Shown here: positions 1 to 7,979 of the stretch, piece after piece
Layout of the letters: each line of letters starts with the position of its first letter
How positions within the stretch are numbered: the stretch's first letter is position 1
Assembly: GCF_000190635.1 (NCBI RefSeq)
Contig: NC_015172.1
Location: 1,674,001 to 1,738,000, forward strand
From: Syntrophobotulus glycolicus DSM 8271
Lineage (GTDB): Bacteria; Bacillota; Desulfitobacteriia; Desulfitobacteriales; Syntrophobotulaceae
Length of the DNA: 64,000 bases
Direction of reading: 5' to 3'
The notes under the pieces: model-generated
The model's input: the letters and a program-made list of their open reading frames with translations, nothing else
Databases searched by the model: none
Told to the model about the DNA's origin: nothing
Program-made: the position numbers and the translations under genes

Positions 1-2
1 TG

Positions 3-413
3 GAAACCGTGCAAAGTGTCTCCAAGACCATGTCTATGCTTCTGGGAGGAATAGCCGGAATCTCCCTGTTGGTCGGCGGGATTGGGATCATGAATATTAT
101 GCTGGTCTCAGTGACGGAAAGAACAAGGGAGATCGGAATCCGTAAAGCAATCGGTGCCAAGGAAAAAGACATTATGCTTCAGTTTCTGACGGAAGCTGTT
201 GTTCTTTGCCTTCTGGGCGGAATGATCGGCATAGGGTTCGGCTATGCCGCCTCCGCACTTGTTTCCAAGTTTTTGAGCATGGGATCGAGTATTTCTGTTT
301 CTTCCATCATCATTGCCTTTTGTTTTTCGGCCTTGATCGGCGTTGTTTTTGGGGTCGTGCCGGCCAGAAAAGCGGCAAAAATGGATCCGATTGATGCTTT
401 GAGATTTGAATAA
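3..413 (+). CDS. MacB-type ABC transporter permease, C-terminal part (5' end outside window)
   Basis: Only the last ~136 codons are in the window; the reading frame is open to the left edge, so this is a gene fragment by window position, not a broken gene. It shows the FtsX/MacB C-terminal membrane domain: the glycine-rich helix ending in [12 protein letters not shown], the conserved cytoplasmic [15 protein letters not shown] segment, two further hydrophobic helices, and the typical end PIDALRFE. It is the membrane subunit of an ABC exporter of the MacB/LolE superfamily; the substrate cannot be read from the sequence. It strongly resembles the complete permease at 22944-24128, so the genome carries at least two such systems. 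The next gene, a secreted wall protein, starts 14 bp downstream and is probably co-transcribed. Confidence 0.9.
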   Translation, partial: ETVQSVSKTMSMLLGGIAGISLLVGGIGIMNIMLVSVTERTREIGIRKAIGAKEKDIMLQFLTEAVVLCLLGGMIGIGFGYAASALVSKFLSMGSSISVSSIIIAFCFSALIGVVFGVVPARKAAKMDPIDALRFE

Positions 414-427
414 GAAGGAGAAAGACA

Positions 428-2008
428 ATGAAAAAAAAGACAATATTTGTATTGTTCATGACTATGCTTTTGGTCATCGCCACGGTGATTCCTCAAACTG
501 CTTTTGCTTCTGAAGAGCTGGATGATATAGAATTTTTGACTTCATCAGATTATCGGCTGACAACAGGGGTCAGCACAACAATTAACTTTAAGCTCTATGA
601 TGATAATGGAGATCTGTTCACAGGAAGTGTTACCGCAATCCTGTACGATTCAGACGGAAAAGGCACATCTTACATGCCATCCGGAAGCTCCGGCTATTAT
701 TCGATCAACAATGTGACAGTAGATGTTGCCGGTGATTACGATTTGGTGGTAGAAAGTTCGGATGGGGATAAGGTTACCGTCCCGATTGAAGTGGCTGATC
801 CGGGCATTGATATTACAGGCTCATTGATCATCAACGACGCAAATCCTTCTCACAAAATTACAATAGAGCTGGGGGATGCGCATGGAGAGGCCATTCGCAG
901 ACAGTCTGTGACGATTGACGGAACCTCGGTTGGAGCGGGAACTCTGAGTCTGACCACAGATTATCTTGGGAAGGCGAGCTTTTCCATGACTCCGACGATG
1001 TTTGGCAATGCCGATATCCTTCTGGAAGGGCATATTATTGGGACGATTCCGGTCGTTAAAGCTTACACGGAAGGAGAGCGGATCGGGGAAAACGGAAAGG
1101 GAAGTGCGGGCCTGTCAGTCGCCGTAGCTGAAGAGGGATGGGAAAGTTCAAGTATTGTCATCTTAACCCGGGATGATATTTTAGCAGATGCAATGGCCGC
1201 TGTCCCACTGTCGAAAAAGTTGGACGCGCCGATATTAATGACGTCCTCAAGCTCGTTGGATTCAGAGGTTCTCTCCAAGATTCAGGAGCTTGGGGCCAGT
1301 CAGGTATTTATTATTGGCGGAGCAGAGGCCATATCCAAAGAGATAGAAGCCAGTCTCAGTTCTTCAGGGCTAACCATCTCCCGTCTAAGTGGAAAAAATC
1401 GATATGATACAGCCGCACAAATCGCGGCCCAGATCGGCAGCGCGGATGTTGTGTATATGACCTATGGTCATGGTGAGGCCGATGCAATGGCGATAAGCTC
1501 ATTCGCCGCCGCACAGGGGTCCCCAATTCTCTTGACAGATCAAGATACCATTCCGGGTGAAACCCTGGCGGCGTTGAAAACAGTCTCTCCCCACAAGATT
1601 ATTCTTATCGGTGGAACGGGAATAATCAGCCCAAATATTGAAAAGCAGCTTGCGGGCAATTATACGGTGGAACGATGGGGCGGTACAGACAGGTATAATA
1701 CGGAGCAGATCATTCTGGAAAACCTGCTCGATAAGCAGTCCGCGCGGCCGGTATACTTTGCTTCAGCATTGGTTGCTTCCAGTGATGTTTCAGGAGGCAA
1801 ACCATTTGGAGACGCCTTGCTGGCGTCCGCGTTAGCAGCAAAGAATAACGGGTTTGTCATCGTTGTTCCGCAAAACACGCTTCCTTCATCAATCCAGTAT
1901 TTCCTGTCCTATAATAAGGGTTATCTGACCAAAGGAACGGTCGTAGGAAGCACCTCCGCAATCAGCCGGGGCCTGCAGGAACAGTTGTCTGCCTTAATAG
2001 AGCATTAA
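428..2008 (+). CDS. Secreted cell-wall-binding protein with CWB2 repeats
   Basis: A 526-residue exported protein. Residues 1-28 form a signal peptide (KKK, long hydrophobic core, cleavage near AFA-S). Residues ~33-210 are beta-rich and look like one or two Ig-like/invasin-like domains. From ~228 to the end there are three cell wall binding 2 repeats (PF04122 type), recognisable by IIGG-type strands, the GKNRYDTA and GGTDRYNTE motifs and repeated DALAA-like helices. In clostridia CWB2 triplets bind anionic wall polymers non-covalently. The ribosome site AAGGAG lies just before ATG 428. It follows the MacB-type permease by 14 bp and ends at a strong terminator, so it is the last gene of that operon. 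Role of the N-terminal part is unknown. Confidence 0.9.
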   Translation: MKKKTIFVLFMTMLLVIATVIPQTAFASEELDDIEFLTSSDYRLTTGVSTTINFKLYDDNGDLFTGSVTAILYDSDGKGTSYMPSGSSGYYSINNVTVDVAGDYDLVVESSDGDKVTVPIEVADPGIDITGSLIINDANPSHKITIELGDAHGEAIRRQSVTIDGTSVGAGTLSLTTDYLGKASFSMTPTMFGNADILLEGHIIGTIPVVKAYTEGERIGENGKGSAGLSVAVAEEGWESSSIVILTRDDILADAMAAVPLSKKLDAPILMTSSSSLDSEVLSKIQELGASQVFIIGGAEAISKEIEASLSSSGLTISRLSGKNRYDTAAQIAAQIGSADVVYMTYGHGEADAMAISSFAAAQGSPILLTDQDTIPGETLAALKTVSPHKIILIGGTGIISPNIEKQLAGNYTVERWGGTDRYNTEQIILENLLDKQSARPVYFASALVASSDVSGGKPFGDALLASALAAKNNGFVIVVPQNTLPSSIQYFLSYNKGYLTKGTVVGSTSAISRGLQEQLSALIEH

Positions 2009-2052
2009 AACAGACAACCCCTTTATCGATTCAACTTTTCTGATTGAACAAG

Positions 2053-2101
2053 AAAAAGAGCTTGCTCAGAAGTCTGAAATGATCTGAAAAAGCTCTTTTT
2101 T
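2053..2101 (+). terminator. Intrinsic terminator after the CWB2 gene
   Basis: AAAAAGAGCT at 2053-2062 pairs with AGCTCTTTTT at 2091-2100, giving a hairpin that ends in a T run. It lies between the CWB2 gene and the next glycosyltransferase gene. Confidence 0.75.
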
Positions 2102-2116
2102 ATCAAAGGAGAGAAC

Positions 2117-3328
2117 GTGTTGAAAAATAAACCGCGTGAAGGGACCATCCTCATCCTGCTGCTTTGTATGGGATTGTGCCTGCGGATCGCCGCCGCCGTC
2201 TCCATCGAAGGATTTAGCTCGGATATCCATCTGTTCAGAAATTGGGCGGGAACTGCGGCGGACAATTTGGGACAATTTTATTTCAAATCTTCCAGTGATT
2301 ATCCGCCGCTTTATATTTATGTCCTCTTTCTGATCGGAAAACTGCTCAGCTTTCCGGCAATTAGTCCCTATACGGTTTTGATCATAAAACTGCCCGCTAT
2401 TCTGGCTGATCTGGCTACCGCGCTGTTCATCTTCAAGGTCGCTTCGAAGTATCACAGCCGGAAAACGGGGATACTGCTGGCGGCGTATTATCTGTTCAAT
2501 CCGGCAGTATGGATTAATTCCAGTCTCTGGGGACAGGTGGATTCGTTTTTCACTCTGCTTATTGTTGCCGCGGTATACCTGCTGACGGAAAAGAAACTCG
2601 GATTTTCGGCGGTTTTCTTTACGGCGGCAGTTTTGATGAAGCCTCAGGGAATCATTTTTCTCCCCGTGCTTTTTTTTGAATTGGTGCGGACAAAAAAGAT
2701 GGGGGATATCCTGAAAGCAATGGTCTCCGCCATCATTACCGCTCTCATCATTATCCTCCCGTTTTCCTTAAACAGGGGTTTGACCTGGATTTATCAGTTA
2801 TTTGCGGGGACTGTCGCCGAATACCCCTATGCTTCGGTCAATGCGTTTAATCTGTACGGCTTGCTGGGCGCAAATTATGTCAATGATGCAAAGACATTAC
2901 TGCTCTTTAGTTATCATAGATGGGGCCTGATCTTGATTGTCCTGACCACATTATTTTCCTGGTTAGTATATATTAAGGGAAACAGCAGGAGATTTGCTTT
3001 TGCCGCCGCAATGCTGCAAATCATGGGTGTTTTCACTTTAGCCACAAGAATGCATGAACGCTATTTGTTTCCGGCAATTGCCCTGGCCGTTTTTGCTTGG
3101 ATTTACCTCAAAGATAAAAGGCTGTTTTTTCTTGCCGGCGGGGTCAGCGTGACAAGCTTTTTCAATACATTTTTTATTCTCTTTCATACAAGCAGGATCA
3201 TGGACTCAAGCGGATATGGCTTTTGGCTCCGGATCATTTCTCTGCTCAATGTTCTTCTCCTGATTTGGGCGGCGAAAACGGTATTTGATTTGGCCCTGAA
3301 CAGGAAAAGCGATGACAATATGTTTTGA
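2117..3328 (+). CDS. GT-C type membrane glycosyltransferase (GT87/DUF2029-like)
   Basis: A 403-residue polytopic protein with about ten hydrophobic helices. Family signs are the acidic site in the first outer loop (GFSSDIHLFRNW), the WGQVDS motif near residue 140, and the MHERYLFP motif near residue 315; these are typical of GT-C enzymes that use polyprenyl-phosphate-linked sugars. It probably transfers a sugar to an envelope acceptor on the outer face of the membrane; sugar and acceptor are unknown. Start is GTG 2117 or the next codon TTG 2120; the site AAAGGAGAG at 2105-2112 is better spaced for 2120. It is followed convergently by galE, 12 bp away, and sits in a glycosylation locus with a GT2 enzyme and GtrA protein. 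Confidence 0.8.
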   Translation: MLKNKPREGTILILLLCMGLCLRIAAAVSIEGFSSDIHLFRNWAGTAADNLGQFYFKSSSDYPPLYIYVLFLIGKLLSFPAISPYTVLIIKLPAILADLATALFIFKVASKYHSRKTGILLAAYYLFNPAVWINSSLWGQVDSFFTLLIVAAVYLLTEKKLGFSAVFFTAAVLMKPQGIIFLPVLFFELVRTKKMGDILKAMVSAIITALIIILPFSLNRGLTWIYQLFAGTVAEYPYASVNAFNLYGLLGANYVNDAKTLLLFSYHRWGLILIVLTTLFSWLVYIKGNSRRFAFAAAMLQIMGVFTLATRMHERYLFPAIALAVFAWIYLKDKRLFFLAGGVSVTSFFNTFFILFHTSRIMDSSGYGFWLRIISLLNVLLLIWAAKTVFDLALNRKSDDNMF

Positions 3329-3340
3329 AAACAGGGTGAT

Positions 3341-4333
3341 TCAATGGGGAAAACCATCCGGATTCTTACGGTGCCAGGCCCAGGCGCTCTCAATGATCTG
3401 ATCTAAAGAGCTGTATCCGGGAGACCAGTTAAACGTGGTTCTTATCTTATCGGCCTCAGCCACCAATTGGGCAGGGTCGCCGGGACGTCGCGGACACTCC
3501 AGGACGGGGATGTTCCGGCCTGTAATTTTACGGGAGGTTTCAATCACTTCCCTGACACTGTGGCCGGATCCTGTTCCTACGTTAAAAACACCGCTGCCGA
3601 CACCTTTCTCCAAAGCCGCTAAGGCCAGAATATGGGCTTTGGCCAGATCAAGCACATGGATATAATCCCTGATACAGGTCCCATCCGGAGTGGGGTAATC
3701 TGTCCCGAAAATACTGATCTGTTCCTGGCGTCCTAAAGCTGTTCGGAGAATCAGGGGAATCAGATGAGTTTCCGGAGTATGGTGTTCACCGAGCGAGCCA
3801 TCAAACAGGGCCCCGGCGGCATTGAAATAGCGAAGAGAGATCCATTCCAGCCCATAGGCTTTTTCCAGCCAGGGGAAGGATTGCTCAATCATCCGTTTGG
3901 AGGCGCCATAAGGATTGACAGGGATTGTCGCGGCAGCTTCGGGAATAGGCACCTGTTCTGGAATACCGTAGGCTGCCGCGGTTGAGGAAAAAATCACCCG
4001 TTTCACGCCCGCGCTGAGCAGGGCACTGATAAAGAGATTTGTTTTGGCAGTATTCTCGTGAAAATACAGGTCGGGTTTTTGCATAGATTCACCAACCAGG
4101 CTGCGGGCGGCAAAATGGATCACAGCATCGATCCCCAGATCTTGGACAATATTGCGGACCAGAAGCCCGTCCGCAATATCCCCTTTAAAGAAAGGCACTT
4201 CGGGAAGAGCCGAGGATAAATGGCCCGTGACCAGACTATCAAGGATGACAGGCCGGTATCCTTCTTCCAACAATAACCTGACGGTATGACTGCCGATATA
4301 CCCGGCGCCCCCGGATACGAGAATCGTTCTCAT
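3341..4333 (-). CDS. galE: UDP-glucose 4-epimerase
   Basis: A 330-residue extended short-chain dehydrogenase. The NAD site is GGAGYIGSH (residues 8-16), the catalytic pair is Tyr142/Lys146 in NPYGASK, with Ser/Thr at 117-118. It interconverts UDP-glucose and UDP-galactose and supplies sugar for wall polymers or glycoproteins. Length is normal for GalE. The start has AAGGATG upstream on the minus strand. It stands alone on the minus strand, facing away from the two-component system, and its likely promoter carries the same phased TTCAG-type repeats as that operon. A related UDP-hexose epimerase is possible, but GalE fits best. Confidence 0.93.
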   Translation of the reverse strand: MRTILVSGGAGYIGSHTVRLLLEEGYRPVILDSLVTGHLSSALPEVPFFKGDIADGLLVRNIVQDLGIDAVIHFAARSLVGESMQKPDLYFHENTAKTNLFISALLSAGVKRVIFSSTAAAYGIPEQVPIPEAAATIPVNPYGASKRMIEQSFPWLEKAYGLEWISLRYFNAAGALFDGSLGEHHTPETHLIPLILRTALGRQEQISIFGTDYPTPDGTCIRDYIHVLDLAKAHILALAALEKGVGSGVFNVGTGSGHSVREVIETSRKITGRNIPVLECPRRPGDPAQLVAEADKIRTTFNWSPGYSSLDQIIESAWAWHRKNPDGFPH

Positions 4334-4355
4334 TTTTTCACATCCTTCGTTTTTT

Positions 4356-4394
4356 CCGGCAGAACAGGTCCTGAATGATAATCAGGATTGCCGG
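4356..4394 (-). other. Hairpin in the galE leader
   Basis: CCGGCA at 4356-4361 pairs with TGCCGG at 4389-4394, and CCTGA (4370-4374) with TCAGG (4382-4386). On the minus strand it lies between the predicted galE -10 box and the start codon and is followed by A residues, so it is not an intrinsic terminator. Function unknown. Confidence 0.4.
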
Positions 4395-4408
4395 TAAAAG
4401 ATATCATT

Positions 4409-4462
4409 AGTATAAAAGTGATTTCTGAGCGTGCATTGATTGTCTGCTGAAAAAAAGCTGAA
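4409..4462 (-). promoter_or_regulatory. galE promoter with 11-bp phased TTCAG-type repeats
   Basis: On the minus strand TTCAG occurs at 4462-4458 and 4451-4447 (11 bp apart) and CTCAG at 4429-4425 (22 bp further). Ten bases separate the last box from TATACT (4414-4409), a good -10 element. No -35 hexamer is evident, as expected for an activator-dependent promoter. The same arrangement is seen at 4498-4540 and 6880-6955. Confidence 0.55.
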
Positions 4463-4497
4463 GATTTTCGGCATGACGGAAAAACGCTCAGATTTAT

Positions 4498-4540
4498 TTC
4501 AGTGATTATTCAGAACGAATTCAGTATAATATGAAATAAT
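4498..4540 (+). promoter_or_regulatory. Promoter of the two-component operon with three phased TTCAG repeats
   Basis: TTCAG begins at 4498, 4509 and 4520, exactly 11 bp apart on the same face of the helix. Two -10 candidates follow: TATAAT at 4525-4530 and AATAAT at 4535-4540; the second keeps the same 10-base gap from the last box seen at galE and at the GT2 operon. OmpR/PhoP-family regulators typically bind such direct repeats, so autoregulation by the downstream regulator is a reasonable inference. Confidence 0.6.
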
Positions 4541-4548
4541 AGAAAAAA

Positions 4549-4575
4549 GAAAGAAAAAATTTGATTTTTTCTTTC
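4549..4575 (+). other. AT-rich hairpin in the 5' leader of the two-component operon
   Basis: GAAAGAAAAAA at 4549-4559 is the exact inverted complement of TTTTTTCTTTC at 4565-4575. It lies between the promoter and the ribosome site. The T run falls inside the stem, so it may be a weak terminator or a 5' mRNA stabiliser; the sequence does not decide. Confidence 0.45.
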
Positions 4576-4604
4576 TTTCCTTGAATCTTGAAGGAGGCTC
4601 TCAA

Positions 4605-5288
4605 ATGCAAAAATTAAAAGGGATAAAAGTATTGTTGATCGATGATGAGCCGAATATTTTGCAGTTTTTGGAGATGGGCCTGTTAAACGAGGGGTTTGAT
4701 GTCATGACAGCTCAGGATGGGATGTCGGCAATGACGATTGTCAAACAGTTTCAGCCGCATATTGCGATCCTGGATGTCATGATGCCGGGGATGGATGGGT
4801 TTGAAGTATGCAAAATGCTGAAAAAAACGGAGAATACCGCGATTATCATGCTCACGGCAAAGGATGAAGTGGACGATAAGGTGAAAGGGCTTACTCTGGG
4901 AGCGGATGATTATATGGCCAAACCATTTAGTTTTGAGGAGTTGTTGGCCAGAATCCACGCAAGAGTGCGCAACCAGTTTCCCAATCTTCTGGGGGAAGTC
5001 GTCATCGGGCCTTTCCGCATTGATGACAGGCGGAAAGAAATCTTTTATCATCAGGTTGTCCTGGAGCTTTCTCCGACTGAGTACGAGCTGCTTCGTTTTA
5101 TGGTTCTCAATCAAGGACTTGTGTTAAGCAAAACCAAGATTTTAGACAAGGTCTGGGGATATGACTTTGTCGGAGATGAAAACATTGTTGAAGTCTATAT
5201 CCGGTCCTTGCGGGATAAATTGAATGATAAGGAACATAAATTGATCCGAACCCTGCGCGGTTCAGGGTACAGGGTAGATCTGCCATGA
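4605..5288 (+). CDS. OmpR/PhoP-family response regulator
   Basis: A 227-residue DNA-binding regulator. The receiver domain (residues ~7-122) has the complete phosphorylation site: Asp13/Asp14, phospho-acceptor Asp57 in ILDVMMPGMDG, Thr84 and Lys106 in MAKPF. The C-terminal ~130-227 is a winged helix of the OmpR type, with SPTEYELL and LRGSGYRVD motifs. The start at ATG 4605 was chosen because AAGGAGG (4591-4597) is ideally spaced; an upstream TTG at 4581 has no ribosome site. Its last codons overlap the kinase start by four bases, so both proteins are coupled. Its probable targets are the nearby promoters carrying TTCAG boxes phased at 11 bp. Confidence 0.95.
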   Translation: MQKLKGIKVLLIDDEPNILQFLEMGLLNEGFDVMTAQDGMSAMTIVKQFQPHIAILDVMMPGMDGFEVCKMLKKTENTAIIMLTAKDEVDDKVKGLTLGADDYMAKPFSFEELLARIHARVRNQFPNLLGEVVIGPFRIDDRRKEIFYHQVVLELSPTEYELLRFMVLNQGLVLSKTKILDKVWGYDFVGDENIVEVYIRSLRDKLNDKEHKLIRTLRGSGYRVDLP

Positions 5289-6793
5289 GGATGCCCAAGC
5301 CTTTTCAGCGCTTTTTTATTATAAAGTCACTTCGGTTTCAGCTCTTATCCCGCTCCTTGCTCTTAATGGCAATTTTGATGGCGATTATCGGAGTTTTTCA
5401 ATACGTCATCATGAGCGAGTTTATCTATCAGAATAAAGCAGTCAGTATTCAGGAGCAAATGAAAGCCATTTCCCCGGGAGTATGGGATAATCTGATCCTC
5501 AACGCAAAGGATTCCGGCCAAATTATTGGCGACAATAAAAACAATAATTTTCCGATGAAGCCGGACCGGCTGCCTTATTTTATGACCCCCGATTCCACGG
5601 TCGCGTTTGTTGATGCCGAGGGGAACTATTATGTCATTTCCAATTCTACAGCAGATGGCAGGACCCCGCCTCAACTGGATTTGACAACTTATGAAAATAG
5701 TTCTCAGTTTAAGTACGGGAGAGCATATCAGATTGTAAACGGCGGAACGAATTCGGAAGAGTTGGTTGTTTTGCACCCGGTTTTTGAGAGAGGGCAAAGA
5801 ATTGGCACAGTTCAGGTCAGTATGGGGACAGCGCCCTTGAAGGAAATCCTTTATCATATATTAATTGCCTTTTTATCTCTGTCCCTGCTCGCTCTCATCG
5901 CTGGAATACTGGCTTTTATCCCTGTTCTGAGAAAAACCCTGGTCCCTTTGTCCAAGATGGCGGAAACCGTGGAACAGATCAACTCCGGAAACCTGGCTGA
6001 ACGGTTTCCGGTCGAACAAGGTCAGATTGAGATCGACCAATTAGCCGGTTCCTTCAACAGAATGCTGGAAAGGCTGGAACTGTCTTTTAAAGCAGAGCAG
6101 GAGGCCAAAGAGCAGATGCGGAGATTTGTTGCCGATGCTTCCCATGAGCTGAGAACTCCGTTGACTTCTATCCATGGATTTTTAGAAGTGCTTTTAAGGG
6201 GGGCGGTCAACCAGCCGGATAAATTGGAAAAATCCCTCAAAAGCATGCTTACGGAATCTGAGCGCATGAAGAAACTCATTCAGGATCTTCTCCAGCTGGC
6301 CAAGCTGGACCGCACACCCCAGATCGAGCTTAAAGAAGGCAGGTTAGATAATCTGATCAAAGAGATGGAGCCGCAGTTGAAAATGCTGGCCGGACTGAGA
6401 AAAGTCACGATTAATCTTGGATCTGCGTTGAGATGCAGGTTTGATGAGGACAAAATCAAACAGGTGATTCTAAATCTTTTTCAAAATGCTGTTCAGCATA
6501 CGGAAGCAGAAGAGGGCCGGATTGAGCTCAGTCTCAAGGATACTGCCAATGGAGTTGAGATAGAAGTGAAAGACAATGGTCCCGGGATCGCGGCAAAGCA
6601 TCTTCCTTATCTTTTTGACCGGTTCTACAGGTGTGATTCTTCCCGGACCCGTAAACACGGTGGCTCAGGATTGGGCTTATCCATCACAAGATCGATTGTT
6701 GAATTGCACGGCGGAACAATCAAAGTGGCTACGGTTGAAGGGAAAGGAACGGCTTTTCAAGTAGGGCTCCCCCTCAATAAACACTCTCAATAA
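5285..6793 (+). CDS. Sensor histidine kinase (HAMP-HisKA-HATPase)
   Basis: A 502-residue membrane kinase paired with the regulator upstream. Helix 1 is at ~20-42, an extracellular sensing region spans ~43-185, helix 2 is at ~188-212, HAMP follows to ~265, then the HisKA domain with His287 in SHELRTPL, and the HATPase domain with NLFQNAVQH, DNGPGI and GGSGLGLS boxes. It senses an unknown envelope or external signal. The extracellular part is large enough for a dCache/PAS-like fold but I cannot assign a ligand. The final codons LNKHSQ and the stop codon lie in a 13-bp tandem duplication (6773-6798), so the present C-terminus is recently altered. Confidence 0.95.
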   Translation: MRMPKPFQRFFIIKSLRFQLLSRSLLLMAILMAIIGVFQYVIMSEFIYQNKAVSIQEQMKAISPGVWDNLILNAKDSGQIIGDNKNNNFPMKPDRLPYFMTPDSTVAFVDAEGNYYVISNSTADGRTPPQLDLTTYENSSQFKYGRAYQIVNGGTNSEELVVLHPVFERGQRIGTVQVSMGTAPLKEILYHILIAFLSLSLLALIAGILAFIPVLRKTLVPLSKMAETVEQINSGNLAERFPVEQGQIEIDQLAGSFNRMLERLELSFKAEQEAKEQMRRFVADASHELRTPLTSIHGFLEVLLRGAVNQPDKLEKSLKSMLTESERMKKLIQDLLQLAKLDRTPQIELKEGRLDNLIKEMEPQLKMLAGLRKVTINLGSALRCRFDEDKIKQVILNLFQNAVQHTEAEEGRIELSLKDTANGVEIEVKDNGPGIAAKHLPYLFDRFYRCDSSRTRKHGGSGLGLSITRSIVELHGGTIKVATVEGKGTAFQVGLPLNKHSQ

Positions 6794-6798
6794 ACACT
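6773..6798 (+). repeat. 13-bp perfect tandem duplication at the kinase stop codon
   Basis: CTCAATAAACACT is present twice in direct succession (6773-6785 and 6786-6798). The kinase reads through the first copy and uses the TAA of the second. Confidence 0.9.
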
Positions 6799-6828
6799 GT
6801 TCCTCAACCCAAACAGTCAATTTCAGAT

Positions 6829-6870
6829 ATGGCTTTACTTGTTCTCTATATCAGGTAAAGCTATTTTTTT
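6829..6870 (+). terminator. Intrinsic terminator after the two-component operon
   Basis: ATGGCTTTAC near 6829-6838 pairs imperfectly with GTAAAGCTAT near 6855-6864, followed by a run of seven T. Confidence 0.7.
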
Positions 6871-6879
6871 GTCTTCTTT

Positions 6880-6955
6880 TTCAGCGAATTTTCAGGAAAT
6901 CCTAAATAAACTTTCAGGTAAGTTTAAGGAGTCATTCAGAATGACTGGTTATATT
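6880..6955 (+). promoter_or_regulatory. GT2/gtrA operon promoter with phased TTCAG repeats
   Basis: TTCAG begins at 6880, 6891, 6913 and 6935, giving spacings of 11, 22 and 22 bp. Ten bases after the last box lies TATATT (6950-6955), a plausible -10 element. The layout matches the promoters of galE and the two-component system, so the neighbouring response regulator is the likely activator. Confidence 0.55.
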
Positions 6956-7023
6956 AATGATTGTAAAGGATAAAACGGATTGCTGATTCCTGTCTTTTAG
7001 TTAGGGCGAGAAGGAGGAAGGGA

Positions 7024-7974
7024 ATGGAAGAAAATATTCGCTATTCAGTCATCATTCCTGTTTATAACGAAGAAGCCGTGATCAAAGAAACCTATCTGAG
7101 ATTGGTCAAGGTCATGGAATACACCGGTGAAAAATATGAACTGATTTTCGTAAATGACGGAAGCCGTGATCAAACAGCGGCTCTGATCAAAGGCTTCCGG
7201 AATGGGAATGACAGGGTGAAGCTGATCGATTTCTCGCGCAATTTCGGTCATCAGGTCGCGATTACCGCCGGCATGGATTATGCATCAGGTGCGGCCGTAG
7301 TGGTGATTGATGCCGATCTTCAGGACCCTCCGGAGCTGATTGTCAACATGATCGCCAAATGGAAGGAAGGCTATGATGTTGTCTATGCCCAAAGAAGCAA
7401 ACGTAAAGGGGAAACCATTCTCAAAAAACAGACCGCTCATTTTTTCTACCGCGTCCTGCGGGTGTTGACGGAAATAGATATCCCTGTGGATACCGGTGAT
7501 TTCCGCTTGCTTGACCGTAAAGTCTGTGAAGAACTGAAACGAATCCCGGAAAAAAACCGTTTTATGCGCGGTCTGGTCAGTTGGATCGGATTCAAACAGG
7601 CGGCAATAGAATACGAGAGAGATGAACGGCCGGCAGGGGAGACAAAATATTCGTTAAAAAAAATGATCAAACTAAGTATAGATGGAATGACCTCTTTCTC
7701 CTTAAAACCCATAAAACTTGCTTCCTATGCCGGTGCTGTTCTGATCGCGGCCGGCCTGGTCTGTTGTGTTGTTTTTCTGACGCTGAAAGGGAATACCTTT
7801 TCAGCCCCAGGATGGAAACTGGTGATTATCCTCCAGCTGTTTTTGAGCGGGATGCTCCTGACCATGATGGGAATTATGGGAGAATATATCGGTCGCATTT
7901 ATGATGAGGTCCGGCATCGTCCGCTCTATATTGTCAGTGAGTGCTATGGACTGAAAAAAAGAGAGGAGGAGTGA
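7024..7974 (+). CDS. Polyprenyl-phosphate glycosyltransferase, GT2 (DPM1/GtrB-like)
   Basis: A 316-residue membrane-anchored GT2 enzyme. The N-terminal ~230 residues have the GT-A fold: SVIIPVYNEE start, NDGSRD, and the DADLQDPPEL metal-binding segment near residue 96. Two helices at ~237-258 and ~265-290 anchor it. The family moves a sugar from UDP/GDP-sugar to undecaprenyl phosphate on the inner leaflet. A GtrA-type protein starts six bases downstream and probably flips the lipid-linked sugar, and a GT-C enzyme (2117-3328) could then use it outside. The ribosome site AGAAGGAGG precedes ATG 7024. Sugar identity is not readable; galactose or glucose is suggested only by the nearby galE. Confidence 0.92.
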   Translation: MEENIRYSVIIPVYNEEAVIKETYLRLVKVMEYTGEKYELIFVNDGSRDQTAALIKGFRNGNDRVKLIDFSRNFGHQVAITAGMDYASGAAVVVIDADLQDPPELIVNMIAKWKEGYDVVYAQRSKRKGETILKKQTAHFFYRVLRVLTEIDIPVDTGDFRLLDRKVCEELKRIPEKNRFMRGLVSWIGFKQAAIEYERDERPAGETKYSLKKMIKLSIDGMTSFSLKPIKLASYAGAVLIAAGLVCCVVFLTLKGNTFSAPGWKLVIILQLFLSGMLLTMMGIMGEYIGRIYDEVRHRPLYIVSECYGLKKREEE

Positions 7975-7979
7975 AAGAT

